From Antedon bifida (Eukaryota; Echinodermata; Crinoidea; Comatulida; Antedonidae): a stretch of 64,000 nt of DNA. Numbering within the stretch: position 1 is the first letter of the stretch; every line of letters starts with the position of its first letter. The DNA is taken from contig OY727094.1 in NCBI GenBank assembly GCA_963402885.1, positions 33,420,501-33,484,500 of the forward strand, given 5' to 3'. The position numbers and the translations under genes were made by a program. This document shows, piece after piece, positions 45,459-60,400 of this stretch. Below the pieces are notes generated by a model. The model did no database searches. It was not told the DNA's origin and was given only the letters and a program-made list of their open reading frames with translations.

Positions 45459-48400
45459 ATGTACAATGGTATTGGGTTGACGACTGCAAGGGGCAGCGGG
45501 ACAAATGGATTTGTCACCCGTAACTTTGCAGTGGTTCGCAACCATAAAGATAAAGTAAACTACAAAACTGAGGATGAACTAAAACAAATGGACGCGTTGA
45601 TGAATCGTAAAGGCAACATTGAGATATTGAATCATGAGAAGAAAAGAAAAGTTGAATTAAAATGTGTTGAAATGAAAGAGATTATGCAAGAACAAGGGTA
45701 AGGTGTAACAAAGACTGTGTACAGTTATTACAAAATGTGTACACACATAGATACAGAATGTCCTCTACTGTAGTAATTCGTACACGCCACCAAATAACGA
45801 TTTATTTCTCATAAAATCCTTTGTTTACGGTATATCTGAAAGTTCACTTCACAATTCTGTAGAACAAAACATACTCCATGGACTTCCTTGTTTTTTTGTA
45901 TGTTTTTCTTGGCGTAAGTAATAGAAATATTGTTAAGTTGTACGGGCTCATTTCAGTAACTTTAAATGCACCCCAAGGAGTTTTTAGCATGTATACTTAA
46001 ATATTATTAATTTTACAAATACATATTTCAGGTGCACTGAAGAAGAAATTGAACAAAAAGTTAATGCATTTCGAAAACTTTTAATTGCCAAAGAAGGTGT
46101 TACAGAAAATGATGATGCCAACAATCGTTCACAGTAAGTATAATAATTATTGCTTGCATAACAATGATAGTGGTGATCCAAGATGAAAGGGGCATTTGTG
46201 TGAACCCCCATCTGAAGTAAATTAGAATAACCTTCAATTTGTGTTTGGGTTTATATGTGAATTTTATTCAATCAATCGTACATTTTTTGGTATTAAAATG
46301 GTAACCATAATAACATGTATTTACAGTGATTTTTACAAAAAAAAAAATTAATTATAAAATATATGCAGTGATTATTTACAGTAATGATAATAATAAAAAT
46401 TAATTGTCTATATTGACTATTATTGGAAACAGAAGTTGAATAATAAATTACTGAATAAATACAAAGTTTCATTAGAGGTCTACAATCAATGGAAAAGATG
46501 AATACATATTAAATAATTATTGTAGTAAGTATAAAAAATAGCAGATAGTGTTTAGGAAGATTACTGTATATTGGGAAGGGCCTACAAATGAAGATGGTTA
46601 TAATAAGCAAAAGTTATATAATGATTGATTGAATCGGGCATTACTATAAGCAAAGCTTTAAAATATTTTAAAGCTTTGCTCCTCCTCTGGTGACGGTCGC
46701 GTTCTTTGGGCCATGTTGCAAGCCGTTTAAAATGTCTTGCCCGAAACGGCCCACTGATGACAATGTGTGGTGTTTCATCATTTTACAAGATTTAAACTAA
46801 ATAATGTGTTGATTACAGTTAGTACCAATTTATTAGTCCTACTGTACCGCATTTATTTTAATAAATGCCCTTCACTATAAAACATCATTTGGAATATTCA
46901 ACCTTCACCCTCTAATAAACACTCCGCCACATACTGTATATTTATACACACAATATTGTATTTTAGAATTCATAGAGCGTAACAGCCACACACATACTGT
47001 ACATCAAACATGACTTTTAGCATCCTGATGAAAGCTGTTAAGGGAAATGTTTAATAATCAGCTTTTTACACAACTAATGGATTGATAGCTTAAGGCTAAT
47101 TATTATTAACATAGTATTTATAATACTGTATAGTACATTAACATCACATCATAAGCATTGCAGTATAAATTATTGAGAAGTCAGTGCTTTGACTATTATA
47201 GTAGGATCCTCCTTTTGGTCACATAAAAGGACACCTTACATGTTAATTTATAATATGTTCTACGGCTAACCCCTATTATAAGGCTTTAAGTAGGTTTGTT
47301 GGGTCCAAAAGGTGTCCCCTTTTTTAACGGGCTTAGGCCTGGCTAAGTGTGTAGCTTAGGCCTGGCTAAGTGTGTAGCTTAGGCCTGGCTAAGTGTGTAG
47401 CTTAGGCCTGGCTAAGTGTGTAGCTTAGGCCTGGCTAAGTGTGTAGCTTAGGCCATGCTAAGTGTGTAGCTTAGGCCTGGCTAAGTGTGTAGCTTAGGCC
47501 TGGCTAAGTGTGTAGCTTAGGCCTGGCTAAGTGTGTAGCTTAGACCTGGCTAAGTGTGTAGCTTAGGCCTGGCTAACTGTGTAGCTTAGGCCTGGCTAAG
47601 TGTGTAGCTTAGGCCTGGCTAAGTGTGTAGCTTAGGCCTGGCTAAGTGTGTAGCTTAGGCCTAGCCTAGATCTTTATTTTTCTAAACAAAGGCTGGCACT
47701 CTAGTGATAAGACACAGCCATAACCTGTATTATTATTAAAAGCTTTATTTAAAATAACCAATACAAATCAATAATTCACAGTTTGGAAATATAATTTGAC
47801 TGAAATTCACTTTCACAACTTCACATTCTCAGAAAATCATTACGAGATTCTCGGCCATGATTTTGAGTATACTCTTGCAGTGTTATAATGTCATACGTCC
47901 ACTGGTACTCATGTCAGAGAGTGAACGTCAAAATGCCACTAAACAAGCACTTAAATTTGCCAGTCGACGTACCAGTCGCCTAGCGCTTGCGCATATCATT
48001 CAAATGACGTAATACTGTAGGGTAGCAGTCGACATAGTCGACGTGAAATTCTGAAAGTCCCTAAAAAAACTTAACATGGTTGTGGTAGCCACAGTACTGT
48101 ACAAAACCGATTTATTCAGTAAAATTACTGAGCATGCTCAGATATATACGCTCTATTGGTTTTGTAGTCGTAGTAGAACACAATCATATTTATATCTCCT
48201 ATTGCTTGCTGATGAATTTTCTAAACAAAACCATGTCATTCTAAAAATATAAACAATTTATTATCAAAAAGTAAGAGATAAAAGATAATTCACAAGAGAA
48301 AAAAATGTTCCTTAATAATAGACTCTCAGGACGTAATAATGATGTTATTTATTCTTTTCATTACAATTTCACCATATGATGTTATTTTCCAAAAACAGAT

Positions 48401-51400
48401 TTCCATATAAATTTGATCATTAAATTGTGTTATTTTCAATTAAGATTTCAATTCCACCTGGATATCAATCATTGGCAACCATATTTATTTTATTTATAAA
48501 ATAGAGTAACTGTGCATATTGTTAAAAATAAAGGACAGTCATTAAAATTAAAATGACTATAGGCTTTCTGCATACTACAGTATAACAGAATAGTTTTGTT
48601 GACAATAGGTTTTCTAATTGTTAAAAATAAAGCAGTCATTAAAATTAAAATGACTATAGGCTTTCTGCATACTACAGTATAACAGAATAGTTTTGTTGAC
48701 AATAGGTTTTCTAATTGGTAAAAATAAAGCACAGTCATTAAAATTAAAATGACTATAGGCTTTCTGCATACTACAGTATAACAGAATAGTTTTGTTGACA
48801 ATAGGTTTTCTAATTGTTAAAAATAAAGGACAGTCTGATATTATAATCAAAATGACTACAGTATAGGCTTTCTGCATACTACAGACAGTACAAAGAATAG
48901 TTTTGTTGACAATATGTTTTCTATCTTAAAAACTGATGTTGTCTAACTACAATGTTAATACTGTTATAATAATAATTAAAGACAAATAAATGTTATGATG
49001 CTTACACATCAATAATATTCAATACTATGGAGCCTTCAATTTGCAGCAATCAACGACCAACCTACAGTACTGTAGTTCAGAGTTCAGGTCAATCGAAGTG
49101 TTGTCGTCGTCTTGACCTAGAAGCCATCAAACCTGTGTTTCGATTGACCCGACCTAAGTTGGTCCTCGGTCGTTGCATTATCAAAATCTCTCTAATTACA
49201 CTCGTGATGAAAGGCTTCCCACTTTGTTTTTTTTTTAATTATACAAAACTACAACAAGTCACTACTGTATTGTATCACTCCTGTCTGATTTAAGCCTTGT
49301 CTACACTATCAAACTTTACATGTCAAAAAATGTGCCCATATATGGTAGTGCTATGCTTAAGTATGGTAGTTATATGACATCATCATGTCCATATGTGCAC
49401 ATCACATTTTTTTGACACATACAGTTTGATAGTGTAGACAAGGTTTAAGATTGTTTAACAACACAATATTAAGTGAGCACTTCTATAACAGTTATTGTGC
49501 CAAGACAATAAATATTTCCATTACTACATATTTGCTCCGATAAAAGTTGAATTGACTGATCTAGATTATAACCTAATAAACTATTTAGCATAAACACATA
49601 GTGTGTTGGTTATTGCATTGTTACGCATGTAAATGAGATAGAGTGTTATATTACTAATATTAAAGCAACCTGATACACATATCCATCGAGGATATTTAAT
49701 TCAAAATGACATGAATTGAATATTAAAGGCATGAGAAGAGAAACTAAACATTTACAGAAGTTAAAGTAGATAACTGTGAAATGTATTGATTTTGCTTTAA
49801 AATATATTGGAAAAGGAAGTCTGTGCATGTATAAGTACTATAGTAGTGCAGTAGTTCTGTACAGTATTTCAATATTCAGTACTTTATGTTATTAAATCAA
49901 CATTTGGAATGCTGTATTAAAAAAAAATAAATAAAAAACATGCTAGGCCTGCTTTCTACAGACACATGGCAATGACAATTCTAGCATTCTGTCATTCGTT
50001 TTGAATTACAGTACGTTCTGTATTTATGATTTAAATCTGGCAGTGATTCAGAGCAATATTGTATAATAAATAGTAATAGTATATAGTATTTGTTTATGTA
50101 TTATTATAACATGGTTCTCACTATTATGAACCTTTTAAATAACTTTTTGAAAAAAGTCTGGAACTGGTTATTAAAAAATTAATTAAGTTTAAACACACTC
50201 ATCTACAGTAATTTTAGAAATAATTTATAATGGATACTGTACATACAGTATATCTACTGAGTTTCTAGCTATTAAACGATTGTCCACATACAACCATTGT
50301 ACAGTATCAACTATCATTGGATACTTAAACATTATCAAAAATCTTGTCAGATAGAGTTTCTTTCATATTTAGCATTATTTTATTCATCATGCTATTTTGT
50401 TACCTTGTTTGTATGATTCAAAACATATCTTCTTTAAGCTCTGTCTACACTATCAAACTAGTTTGACAAAAAAGTGTGATATGCCTATATATGGTAGTGA
50501 TATGACATCATCATATCCATTTTTTTGTCACATAAAGTTTGATAGTGTAGACAAAGCTTCAGTTTGATTCACATAAAAGCAGTATTACTTATTCTCTATA
50601 ATGAATCGGTAATGTGCTTTTGCCATTAACGTGTCAGTACAAATGTCAATGAGATACAAGGAGTTAGTGCAGTTAATAATGATAGGTGTGTTGCATACAA
50701 ACCGATGCAATGCTTTAAATCGTAGGATAGTTTGTAATTTTATATCTCATTGAAGAGTTGTGGGTGAATTTCCAAATGTCAATGCGACAAGAAAATTGCA
50801 ATGCTTCTAATCGTAGGATATTTAGGACAATTTAAAATAAAACGTTAAGTGGTTGGGAGAATTCCAATTGTCACAGCAAGTTGTGCAAATCATTTCTTTG
50901 ACACAAAATATTGTTCTTATCCCCAAAAAGGGTGCTATAACAGTAACTGTACAGTATTCAGTATTGTACTTGGATATTTACTGGCTAGTCCATTTTGTGC
51001 CCAGACAATTTAAAATAAAATGTTAAGAAGTGGTTGGGAGAATTCCAATTGTCAATAATAAACAGCTAGTTAGAGTGGCACAGTTACAGTACAGTAATAA
51101 TTATGCATAAAAACTGACGCAATATTTAAAATCGTAGGATATTTGAATTTAAAATAAAACGTTACTGTGTGTCTCGCTAAGGAGTGCTTGGTGAACTCTA
51201 AATGTCAATGCGACACAAGAAGCTAGCGCATCAGTTAATTGTGATAGATTTGTTGCATTAAACTACACACACGCAAAAATGATTTAAATCAAAGTACTGT
51301 AAATTTGAATTAATTCATGAGTTGATTGTAACCATGGAAACTATACCCATTATTCTGTAAGCTTTTGGAATCTGGTAGTTAATGTGGTTAAGGAATATAA

Positions 51401-54400
51401 TCTGTTTTAGATCCTAGATAATAAATCGGCCACCGTACAGATTTATTCAGACGTAATTAAAAATGTCACCATACTTATTATTACTGTTGACTTTCATTCT
51501 ACATTCAGATGAACTATATTTTTCACATAGACCTATCTGCTTTATGTACAATTATTTTTTGGAAAATCTTAAACACACACACACATACAGTATATATATT
51601 TTAGTGTCCAATGTTCAAGATTCAATTTATTTTCACATAATATTACATACATGAAATTTGTTTTCCTGAGCTTAGAAACATAGATACAGTACAATACAAT
51701 TTAAACACAATATAAAAACGCCTTAGCTAATCATTTCTTTGACACAAAAGATTGTTCTTATCCCCAAAAATGGTACTAACTGTACAGTATTCAGTATTGT
51801 ACTTGGATATTTACCGGCTAGTCCATTTCCTGGTCAGCCATGTGTTGCAAATATAAACTATTTTGTGTACTATAATCTGTAAACTGTCAGTGGTCACTGA
51901 AACGTCACTTTAGGCCTATTGAACTTGCATTAATAAGAATGAATTTTATTCAGTTGACTTTAATATAATAAACGTATTCTTCAATTTTTAGAATAATGGA
52001 GACACACCAGCTGGCTGAAGCGAAAGAAAAACAGAATGCTAAGCTAAGGGAAGCCTTTGGAATCGGGGACAATTACGTGGATGGCAGCTCATTTGACCCT
52101 GATAGAAGGGCTAAAGAAGCTGCAGCCAAAGAAAAACAAAAGAATTACGAGTAAGTGCTTTTAGATTTTGTGATGTAAGATTTCAAGTTTATAGACTGCA
52201 GAGGTCCCAAAATGAAATATCAAGAAACTTGCCAAAACATAGAGGGCACTATAATTATTATAAAATATATCCAAACATAGAACGTGCTATTTAAAAAAAA
52301 AAGAATTAGCATCAAAACAAATTCTGAAATTGCATTACCAACAATGTATTTTTCTTCTAAAAATAAATTTGGTAGTAAAGCCTACCTTGTAAATGTATAT
52401 TTTATTGAATTAAATAAATATTTTATTGAATATCTAAAAAATACAGAGAAATTGGACCTGTTATGTTTGTTTTGTGTTTACAGAATTTTGGAAGAACCAG
52501 ATTATGAAGAGGAAGAAAAAACCTCATTAAAACGAAAGAAGAAAAAATCTCACAGTCATAGTCGGTAAGCAATAATATCTTTCTATTAGTATAAGTGCCA
52601 CTAATCGTTCTTGGTTTTTATACATTTTCTTCAGTGCAATTACAAATTTACGTTATTTCTTTAAAAAATGGAAACTAGAGACGGCAAATATTTGTCAACA
52701 TTGGATAGAATAAAGAATTATGGAAATTTTATTAAAAAAAAAATCATATTTGATTTGAAGTGAAATAAAGCTATCCAAATTTCTGTTCTTAAAATGCTTT
52801 GAAATCAGTAATTTACTTGTGAACTACAAACCAAATACAAAGATTCTCGCAAAATATCACAAACATGTGATTGAAAATACTCAATGTGTTTTAGCGTTTT
52901 AATTGATCTACTATCTTCAATTTGTTACCGTACATTTTGACAGGCTAGACGCTTTGTCCCTTTGGCAAAACTGTCTTTCACAATTTGTTTTATAACATTA
53001 TTTTCATACAAGTAAATGTCCTTGTTTTGTTTATTATATGCTAGCAGACGGAGGAAACATTCAAAACGAGAGAGGTAATGTATAGTAGTAAAATGCTTAC
53101 CATCAATCATCATTGACTTTATCTTGCTATTATTATTTTTGTTGATAGATGTTCTTATGTAAAGCTAAAATATCGTCTCATCAGCAAAACATAAGGATGT
53201 TACCTGACACACATTTGATAATTATTAATATTACTTTTAAAACATTTTTATTTACATATTTCCCAAAGCCCAAAGTATTATTACATTATCAATTTATTAT
53301 CATTAATAGCAATAGCATAGTATTAGTAGGCCTATAATGCTGGGTTTATTACATAGTAAAATATATGTCAATTTGAGGCTTATACTGTACTGTGGGCTAG
53401 CACTTAATTCTCAAAGTGCTTCACATTATTACCGCGGTCATTGGATCAAACACGTACGGTCATCTCCCATAATTATGCAGCTAGTAATAAGTGTAATTGT
53501 ATTTGACCAGTGGCTGTATTCACAAATCACACTTAAGTCAGATATTTCCCTAAATATTCAGTACAGTATTTCACTTAACTCAATAAATATTGTAGTATTT
53601 CTTTTAAATTGTATTCACTTAGATTAGATAGGAGATATTTTTTTAATTTTAAGGGTAAGGTTTTACTGTACCTTAACCTAAGTGTTTACTGTACCTTAGC
53701 CTAAATGTTTACTGTACCTTAGCCTAAGTGTTTACTGTACCTTAGCCTAAGTGTGAACTGTACCTTAGCCTAAGTGTGAATACGGCCACCGGTACCCATT
53801 TACACCTGGATGGAGAGAGGTGTATAAGGACACAAGCAATGCGACAACGAGTGGTGCCGATAACACACTGTCACACGTCTTTCAAATAACAGTTGGAGGA
53901 TAGGGAAGGGTCCTTTATTTGTATACAAACTTGAGGAATATAGTGTATAGATTTACCATTTAGCTATTCATATCCAATTAATGGTGTTTGTATAATATTG
54001 ATTCCCGTCATAAAATAATTAATGTCGTGCAGTTGTTCGGTCGCTGTGAAGAAGTGATAATTTTCACAGTTGTCAATGATGCAAAGTTGCCTTGTATTAA
54101 ATATTCATAAATGCATCACCAGTGTCTGGTGTTGAATTTTATGAAGCGTAAAAATGGAATAGTGATAGTAATAGTAATACTGCTGTAGAGTTTTAGCAAG
54201 CAAATAGGGGCAGGTCCATAGAATACCACATACAGGGTACTACTGTAGCTAGAAAGAACATTTAGGCTGTACAGTACCATGTTTCAATATCATCATTTGA
54301 AATCTATTTCGTGCCTACTGTAGATTACCTGGATAAACCAAAAATACAGTAGAACCATATAAAGGGACCATATTCAGGACCCAAGTGTCCTTATATGGAT

Positions 54401-57400
54401 GTCCCCTGAATATATATAGGTAACTTTATTTCCAAAAAATGTAACAAAACCACGCACTGTGGATTTACAAAATCTGATAAGTTCTTACATGCACGCCTCT
54501 TACAACAACAAAAAATATAAAATAACGTAAAAATAATGATTCAAAATAGCAAAAGCCACTTATCCCCTGAATGTAGGTTATTACCCATTCAGGTCATGAA
54601 AGTGTCCTCTTTAAAAACTGATGTTCCCTGAATAAGAGTGTCCCAAAGTGTTCTACTGTACTTGTGGAACATGTTCAGTACTATTGTTTTATTGGCATGC
54701 TGGGTGTAGTGTTTTTATTTCAACTACTGTTGTAAATAAAATATCAAATATCATCAACATTATTCACATCCACAATATAAAATGTTTACAAAGCATAAAG
54801 AAACAATACTTTTTATAGTATTCAAATAATTTTTTTTCGATCATCCAAAGAAAAAATTATTTTAATACTATACAGGTATCCAGATGAACCTTTTTATATA
54901 ATATGTGTATTAATGTGCGATTGTTTTAGATCGATACAATTGACAGCCATGTATAATTCTATTTTAAATAGTGACATAATGATTTTGTACAGGTATCTTA
55001 CACTGTTACAGTATAATTATACTGTATATTTCTTCATTGCATTATTATAAATTTTATATTCCATTAACGATTCTAAATCAAAATTCAATTAATTGATATA
55101 CAGTTCGAAATTTAATAATAATTATAATGAATTATTAATCTTTACATTAAAAATTAAAAAGAATTTTGTATTTTTTAGATCGGAGAGTGAATCACCCGTT
55201 AGAAAAGAAAGAAAGAAATCGCATAAAAGAAAGAAGGACAGGCAAAGATTCCACATCATGTGACCTACGTGTATTTACATGGTCTTGGTTAATCCAACCA
55301 ATAATGACCTTTTTAAGTTTGTATAATAATATGTCTTGAATAGGATGATCAAGTAGTTATAAATATTCCACTATAAGTCTGTTAAAATTAAACAATACAC
55401 TCTTTGTTCAAAGGGCAAAGTAATTTAAAATTATTAATGAATAATTGCTTACTGATTAAAATGGATGATGGTGTTTTTTTTTTAATATTGACTTTGTATC
55501 AGCCATGTTATTGTACAATTATTCATTCCCCAGAGGCAACTTTTCAAACTATGTTTCAGTTCATAACAAATGCTTATCTTTATTTTAATGAATGTATAGG
55601 AGAAATAAACCTTTTATTTCTGAAGAAAAAAAATCCTTTGCGGCAATTATTTAGATATAACATATTTTTGTGATTTCTATTAATTATCTTAATCCCTCTC
55701 AAATCAAAGCCTCCAAATAGTGACCACTGTGTGTGTACTTAAAATGTTTGACTTAATTAAAAAAAATTTTTTTTCACGTTTTAATGTACTGATTTTCTAT
55801 TTTGAAAGATGTACAGTTCTGTATGTATGTTGTATTTGGTTCTTCTCTTACATTGTATATTTATGTCTTATTCATGTTTTTGATATATTAAATATCATTT
55901 CTTAAAATGCTTCAGAAAATATTAAGAACTAAAGTAATTTGACACTTGGTGGAATATTTATAGCTACATTTTACAATATAATATAATATTTTTAAATTAT
56001 TTTTGTAAAGAAAAAAAAGAAACATTGTTGCATGTGTCTTAGATACTAGTTTGTGAAACGTTGCCAGTCGGTGACTCCCATTTGTTTACATTAGCATACT
56101 CATGAATAAATATGAATAAACATGAGTATATTATCAATATTTATGTAACAAGTTCCGCTTGAAAGATTGTTGCTATACTAACCAATTCCCCCAAAAGATT
56201 TCCTTACACAACACAAGAAACATAATTTATAAATTTCTTTTTTTTTTTCTTCATCTTTTCTTTGCCTTCACTTAATAATTGTTTACCTTTAGCAGGCATT
56301 AAACATTGAAGGTAAAAGCTGATAGTATGCATGTGTGTCAGTAATAAAAAGAAAAGTAGGATATCGAAGGTTCTGCGACGACACAACAAGAACCTACTTT
56401 TAGCACTTTGACCTTTGACCTCCAGTCTTTGATAAAAAAAAATCACTGTGTGCTCAATTCACAATGGAACATTACTAACTCTGTAAATCTATGATTAATA
56501 TGTTGTGAAGCTTCTGAAATAAGGCATCAATCATATTTAACTTTTTTAATGAAATAATCATACAGTAATTGAATAAATTCTTCAAAAAAAAAAGCTTTAC
56601 ATTTTAAAAAATTTAAATTTTTGGTAGAAATTAGCAAAATATTAATTATATTTCCTATCTTTTAGCCCCAAAACAAAATGTGTTCCATTGTAATGTTGAA
56701 CGCACAGTGATAAATAAATTACTGACTGGTATTTGTGATTAGCGCCACATACTTTATATTTTTGTAAATTATACAAAATTAATTAATTGATTAGTTTATT
56801 TAATTGATAAATTATTGATTATTAGTTTGGAATAAAAGTCACAAAGGTTTTATTTTTCTATTGTCTCATGGATGACATCACTGTAAGAATAGTAGACTGT
56901 AGACTTGTCTATTTTAGTAATTTGGTAAAATAATATTAATTAAAAAAATAAAACTATAACATTTTGTGGAATTTGTTTATAAGGCATTATATTGTTAGAG
57001 TATTAATGTACTATTATTATTAGTATGTGTAATAAATTTGTTCATTCTATCAATAGGTACCTCTAGTATTAGATGTATTATGGGAATAACTATTATTATA
57101 AGATACTTTAGCTGGCCGATAATCATACACTAACATATTCATAGTTTCTATTAAAATTGTCTACACTCACAAAATGGTATTCTTGTCCAATCAGAATTGA
57201 GCCATTGTAACATTAATACTAACTGAGAATTGTGTGTCGAGCTTACATACTGCACACATTTTTTAAACATTTTTTTATTCATTTGTAATTCTGGAGACTA
57301 TTCTATAAATCGGTTCTCATGTTCATTGGAAATCAAACAAGCTGAAACGCTTTTCCTCACAGACTTTTCAATTTCATGGAACAACGCCAAAAACCTACGA

Positions 57401-60400
57401 AAAAATAGAATATTACTATCATCAGTACATCTCTAAAACCAATAAGCATTGCATAAAAATAACTGATTTTCAGTAAATCCTTACGTTTATTGGTTTAGCA
57501 AAATGTCTGTATAGTGTACAGTATGCTTTGCAGGAGTGACGCCACCACTAAATTTGTTAGGGACGTCAGAGATTTAATGTGGTATCTACATTATAATCAT
57601 CCATGCCAAATTTGATGTACTGTAGTTATCAAAAAGAATGAAAATGCAAATTATTGGTTTATAATCGACATGTGCAGACGATTGTTATGCTCTGTTGGTT
57701 TTTTGTCTTGGCGTGGTATCATGCTGTTGAACCACCACCCCCCTATTGTCACTACTCTACAGATTGTCTTAGTACTACTACCACGCATTATTGGTATATC
57801 TCTTTCATGTTTATCACATTGTATGCATGATAATTATATGTTATTTCTCGTTTCATTCCTTTTATTGATGTCAAACTGTGTTGTGTAGTTTGCCGTGATT
57901 TGGTTTTCTTCTTTTTTTTATTTATCTATCACCCTACTACTCCACTGAGCTCTTAACATGCTTTTCATCCTTCTTTTAATTCACTGTGGGTTATTGTTTG
58001 TTTTATAATGATCAATGGTATTTGCATAGAAATATACTGCCTGTATTGAGTGGACAGATTAATTGATTCACAGACCAATTAATGTTTTGGCAACAGTAAT
58101 TTATATGATTCTTATGCTTTATGTACCGCCAACATGGTGATATATAGAATTATTGAATTATTTCAGAACTAAATATATTCAGCATTTACTATACATGGGA
58201 TATTCCATTATTGTGATCAGAATTTATCCTGCTTCAATAATGGAATGATCCTTTAAAAAATACAATTGTAATAATATTTTATTTCAAATATTCTAATCTC
58301 ATTACAGGCAGTTTGTAACAATGAATGATTTTTTTAGTATTAATTTCATTGCTCGAAAAATAAAACATGTACACAGGTAGGAAGAGGTGCAAGTATTATA
58401 TGTGTACATCTGCTTGACATTCTTTTGTAAAATGCAATTATCTTTGAACTCAATTAACATCTGTTTTTTTTTATAAATTGTTATTATAGCTTTCTAAAAA
58501 TTGAGGTACAAATTTTTACATATGAATATTGTAAATATATCGACATTACTTTATAAATTGCAGCATTGTATACTTCTTTGTTTATTTAATGTGTCCTCAT
58601 TTTTACATCAAAGATTTTAATTTAAAATTTCAAATTCAATTACTTTGTAACATTCTGCATTCTGGAAACATACATCAAGGTTTAAATGTAAGCTAAGTTC
58701 TTGTGTTGTTTGCGTTTTACTTTTAATCTTTCTTTATCTACAAATTTAAACGATTATTAAGAAATTGAAATCATTTCATTTACATCTGCTGTCATGAACT
58801 CAAAAGTTTATCATTAATACAAATTGAAACAAAATCACAATATCTCTAAATTAAGATTATCATTTGAATTTACATTTTTTAAAGATCCACCTGGAATTTG
58901 ATTAAGTATTGTACTTAACCACCTGGATATTGATTAAGTATTATCCTTAATAGATGGTGGAACGTATATTAATTTGTCAGTATTTTGTGTGTAGTCTAGG
59001 ATTGGACAAAAACATGTAAAGGTGTCATATGTTTATTTGTTTTTCTGTCACATGATTTTGTTGGTCGGAGGTCACAACCTCTGACCTTCAATTGTAGGGA
59101 TATTTTTTTGCATGATTGCCAAGCATGAAACATAAAAATAACAAGATAATGTATTGAAACTACATGTTCATTACAATTTAATGGGAACATTTTGCCCAAA
59201 CTCATTGCCATTTTTACGAACTTATGTGTTTGCTTAAAAAGGAAGAAGAACACTTTAATAAACAAAATGTGTAATTTAGCATGATATCATCCTTTAGTCC
59301 TTCCTTTTTTTTCATTTCTTTGTTGTCTGCTTCAGTTCATCCCATCCATCATACAGCCTAACAGCAAACTTTTACGTTTATATCCAGTCAGGTTTTTAAA
59401 TTATTTCTTACTAAAAGTAGTGTTTTTTTTTTGTTCGGTGCTTAATATTATATTTTTTGGACTTTTTCTCCTAGGATTGACAGTTCTACACACAAAAGTA
59501 AACAACATAAGTAAGTGCAAATTACAACCATAATTCCAAAACAATCATTATTTAACCCTAACTTTATATACAAATTTAAATTATTTCACATAAAATAAAT
59601 AAACTTTATTCAAATATAATTTCATTTGAGTAAATCCTACTAATCAACTTAGTTTTCTATATTCATTTCATCTTTTATTTTGGAAAAAATAATACAGAGT
59701 ACAAAAATTCTCCATCCATTGTAGAACCAATAACGATTTTATTGGTTGCGGACACAATGTGTTATGGCGTTGTGCTGCCGACGTAAGCCCTGAATTGTTG
59801 TAAAATAAATAAACGGAAAAAAATTATATTGATTCATAATTCAATTTATTTCAACCAAATTTTGTTAAACAAATATGGTTATGTTACATTTGTAAACAAA
59901 TTACAAATTAAATTAATAACTCATTGTGATATGATTTATAAATGTTATCAAAATTGTTAAATGAAACGATTAAATTAAAGTAAGCATTATAGATCAGTAT
60001 AGTTTTATCGATACTAAAAAAATATGTATACTCAATAAAGGACATTAGTTAAGTGAAAATGGTGTGACTGTACTATGATAAAGGTTTAATGTGAATGCAC
60101 TCTAGAATGATGTTGATACTAATAAAACTTTAACATCAAAACAATCCAACAAGCATCCTTATTAAACTTGCTGTCTTTGCACTTTACTCTACTTTAATCT
60201 CAAAGCTCTGTCTACACACACATCAAACTAGTTAGACAAAAAAAGTGTTATGTGCCCAAATATGGTAGTGATATGCTCAAATATGGTAGTGATATGACAT
60301 CATGTCCATACTGAATATGTGCACATCACATTTTGGTGTCACATAAAGTATGATCGTGTAAACAGAGCTTTATCTATGTTTTTTAGTATTTGGTACTTCT

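Noticed and set aside
47331..47662. CRISPR-like regular array
   Set aside because: The 23-bp units are directly abutting with no unique spacers, in a eukaryotic intron: a minisatellite.
48490..48877. Two overlapping minus-strand ORFs with repeated KTILLYCSMQKAYS-like peptides
   Set aside because: Products of the ~98-bp tandem repeat, with no start context or splice support.
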